Source: an uncultured Clostridia bacterium (lineage in GTDB: Bacteria; Bacillota; Clostridia; Oscillospirales; Ruminococcaceae). From it: a stretch of 7,328 nucleotides of DNA. Shown here one piece after another: positions 7,026-7,328 of the stretch. The notes beneath the pieces were generated by a model that ran no database searches, was not told the DNA's origin, and worked only from the letters and a program-made list of their open reading frames with translations. Each line of letters starts with the position of its first letter. The stretch's first letter is position 1. The position numbers were made by a program, and so were the translations under genes. The stretch covers positions 1 to 7,328 of the forward strand of contig CAMHBE010000089.1 in assembly GCA_946183095.1 (NCBI GenBank), read 5' to 3'.

Positions 7026-7123
7026 TTTGACGTACTGTTTCACATCCGGCTCTCACCTGCCCGGACTCTCTGTTGAGTCATGTATCGCCTTTATCTCCGC
7101 GTCAACGGTTTCGATTTGAACAT

Positions 7124-7152
7124 ATAATAACACAGTTTTTCCGATTTGTCAA
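7124..7152 (-). promoter_or_regulatory. Sigma-A type promoter of the trp operon
   Basis: The -35 box TTGACA (7147-7152) is a perfect match. A 17-base spacer leads to TATTAT (7124-7129), five of six to consensus, with an extended TG one base before it. The likely start is an A near 7116-7117, which gives about 310 bases of leader before trpE. Upstream A-tracts (7153-7204) may act as an UP element. Confidence 0.92.
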
Positions 7153-7204
7153 TAGGTTTTTGCAAGATTTTTTTGAAATTTTTTCATATTTGTTGTTTTT
7201 GGGG
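7153..7204 (-). promoter_or_regulatory. A-tract-rich region upstream of promoter, possible UP element
   Basis: On the minus strand four A-runs of five to seven bases lie between the upstream terminator and the -35 box, and the region is almost without G or C. Such tracts are known to bind the RNA polymerase alpha C-terminal domain or to bend DNA. No specific operator is recognisable. Confidence 0.45.
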
Positions 7205-7245
7205 AAATAAAAGCACTTTCCTCCGCAAAGAGCAGAGGAAAGTGC
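7205..7245 (-). terminator. Intrinsic terminator of an upstream minus-strand transcript
   Basis: Perfect 11-bp arms GCACTTTCCTC (7213-7223) and GAGGAAAGTGC (7235-7245) with an 11-base loop. On the minus strand the stem is followed by TTTTATTT, on the plus strand by no T-run, so it points left. It should end a transcript entering from beyond 7328 and insulate the trp promoter. No coding end of that transcript is recognisable in the 83 bases to the edge. Confidence 0.82.
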
Positions 7246-7290
7246 AGGAAATATAAAGGGCTCCTCTAAAAAACTATTGTCGTTCAGGCG

Positions 7291-7309
7291 TGCCGACATA
7301 AAGTCGGCA
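7291..7309. repeat. Short palindrome in gene-free right edge
   Basis: Arms TGCCGAC (7291-7297) and GTCGGCA (7303-7309) pair perfectly around ATAAA. All three minus-strand frames entering from the right edge lack recognisable protein, and two stop within 60 bases. The stretch 7246-7328 therefore looks intergenic, and the palindrome may belong to a dispersed repeat. Confidence 0.6.
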
Positions 7310-7328
7310 GATTGTACAAATTTTTCGC

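Larger units (their letters stand above)
6838..7117 (-). promoter_or_regulatory. Tryptophan-specific T-box riboswitch leader
   Basis: A leader of about 280 bases that senses uncharged tRNA-Trp and controls read-through into the trp operon. Stem I shows the AG bulge AGAGAG (7066-7071), an apical stem TCCGG/CCGGA (7045-7049/7061-7065) with a GGTGAGAG-type loop, and the specifier triplet UGG (7023-7025) followed by ACC. A second helix pairs 6972-6977 with 7006-7011, and GGGATA/TATCCC and CACGG/CCGTG hairpins follow. The conserved T-box AAGGTGGCACCGCG lies at 6886-6899. Its bulge reads UGGC, which pairs with a GCCA 3' end, matching the G discriminator usual in bacterial tRNA-Trp. The antiterminator (CAAGG/CCTTG plus CGAG/CTCG) competes with the terminator at 6838-6878. 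Both the codon and the 3'-end contact agree on tryptophan, so specificity is well supported. No leader peptide or TRAP-type triplet series is seen. Confidence 0.96.

Noticed and set aside
6838..7117. Leader-peptide or TRAP attenuation
   Set aside because: No short frame with tandem Trp codons and no regular series of GAG/UAG triplets occurs; the complete T-box architecture explains the leader.
7102..7299. Minus-strand open frame of 65 codons upstream of trpE
   Set aside because: It spans a terminator hairpin, the A-tracts and the trp promoter, and its sequence is low-complexity Lys/Asn-rich toward the end. It is not a plausible protein.

Overview
The window carries almost a whole tryptophan biosynthesis operon, all on the minus strand and read from right to left: trpE, trpG, trpD, trpC, trpF, trpB and the first 223 codons of trpA, which runs off the left edge. 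Upstream of trpE is a strong sigma-A type promoter and a tryptophan-specific T-box leader with its own terminator. The order E-G-D-C-F-B-A, the separate (unfused) trpG, trpD, trpC and trpF, T-box control and strong GGAGG-type ribosome sites point to a Firmicute, most likely a gut clostridium near Ruminococcus/Oscillospiraceae. The genus is an inference from protein style and not proven.

Region by region: 7246-7328 has no gene, only a short palindrome. 7205-7245 is an intrinsic terminator for a minus-strand transcript arriving from outside the window. 7153-7204 is A-tract-rich DNA in front of the promoter (7124-7152). 6838-7117 is the T-box leader. 5334-6806 (trpE) and 4762-5337 (trpG) overlap by four bases. 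4317-4761 is a 445-base non-coding gap filled end to end with hairpins and short direct repeats. 3297-4316 (trpD), 2518-3300 (trpC) and 1899-2516 (trpF) are tightly packed. A 52-base gap leads to trpB (662-1846), which overlaps trpA (1-669) by eight bases.

Together the genes convert chorismate to L-tryptophan. TrpE/TrpG make anthranilate, TrpD adds phosphoribose, TrpF isomerises, TrpC closes the indole ring, and TrpA/TrpB release indole and join it to serine. When uncharged tRNA-Trp accumulates it should pair with the UGG specifier and the UGGC bulge of the leader, favour the antiterminator and let transcription continue. TrpE also keeps the residues expected for feedback inhibition by tryptophan.

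Most of the window is ordinary, well-conserved metabolism, and I see no new enzyme system. The part that known features do not explain is the hairpin array between trpG and trpD. It splits an otherwise compact operon and looks like a composite palindromic repeat element that may also shape expression of the downstream genes.
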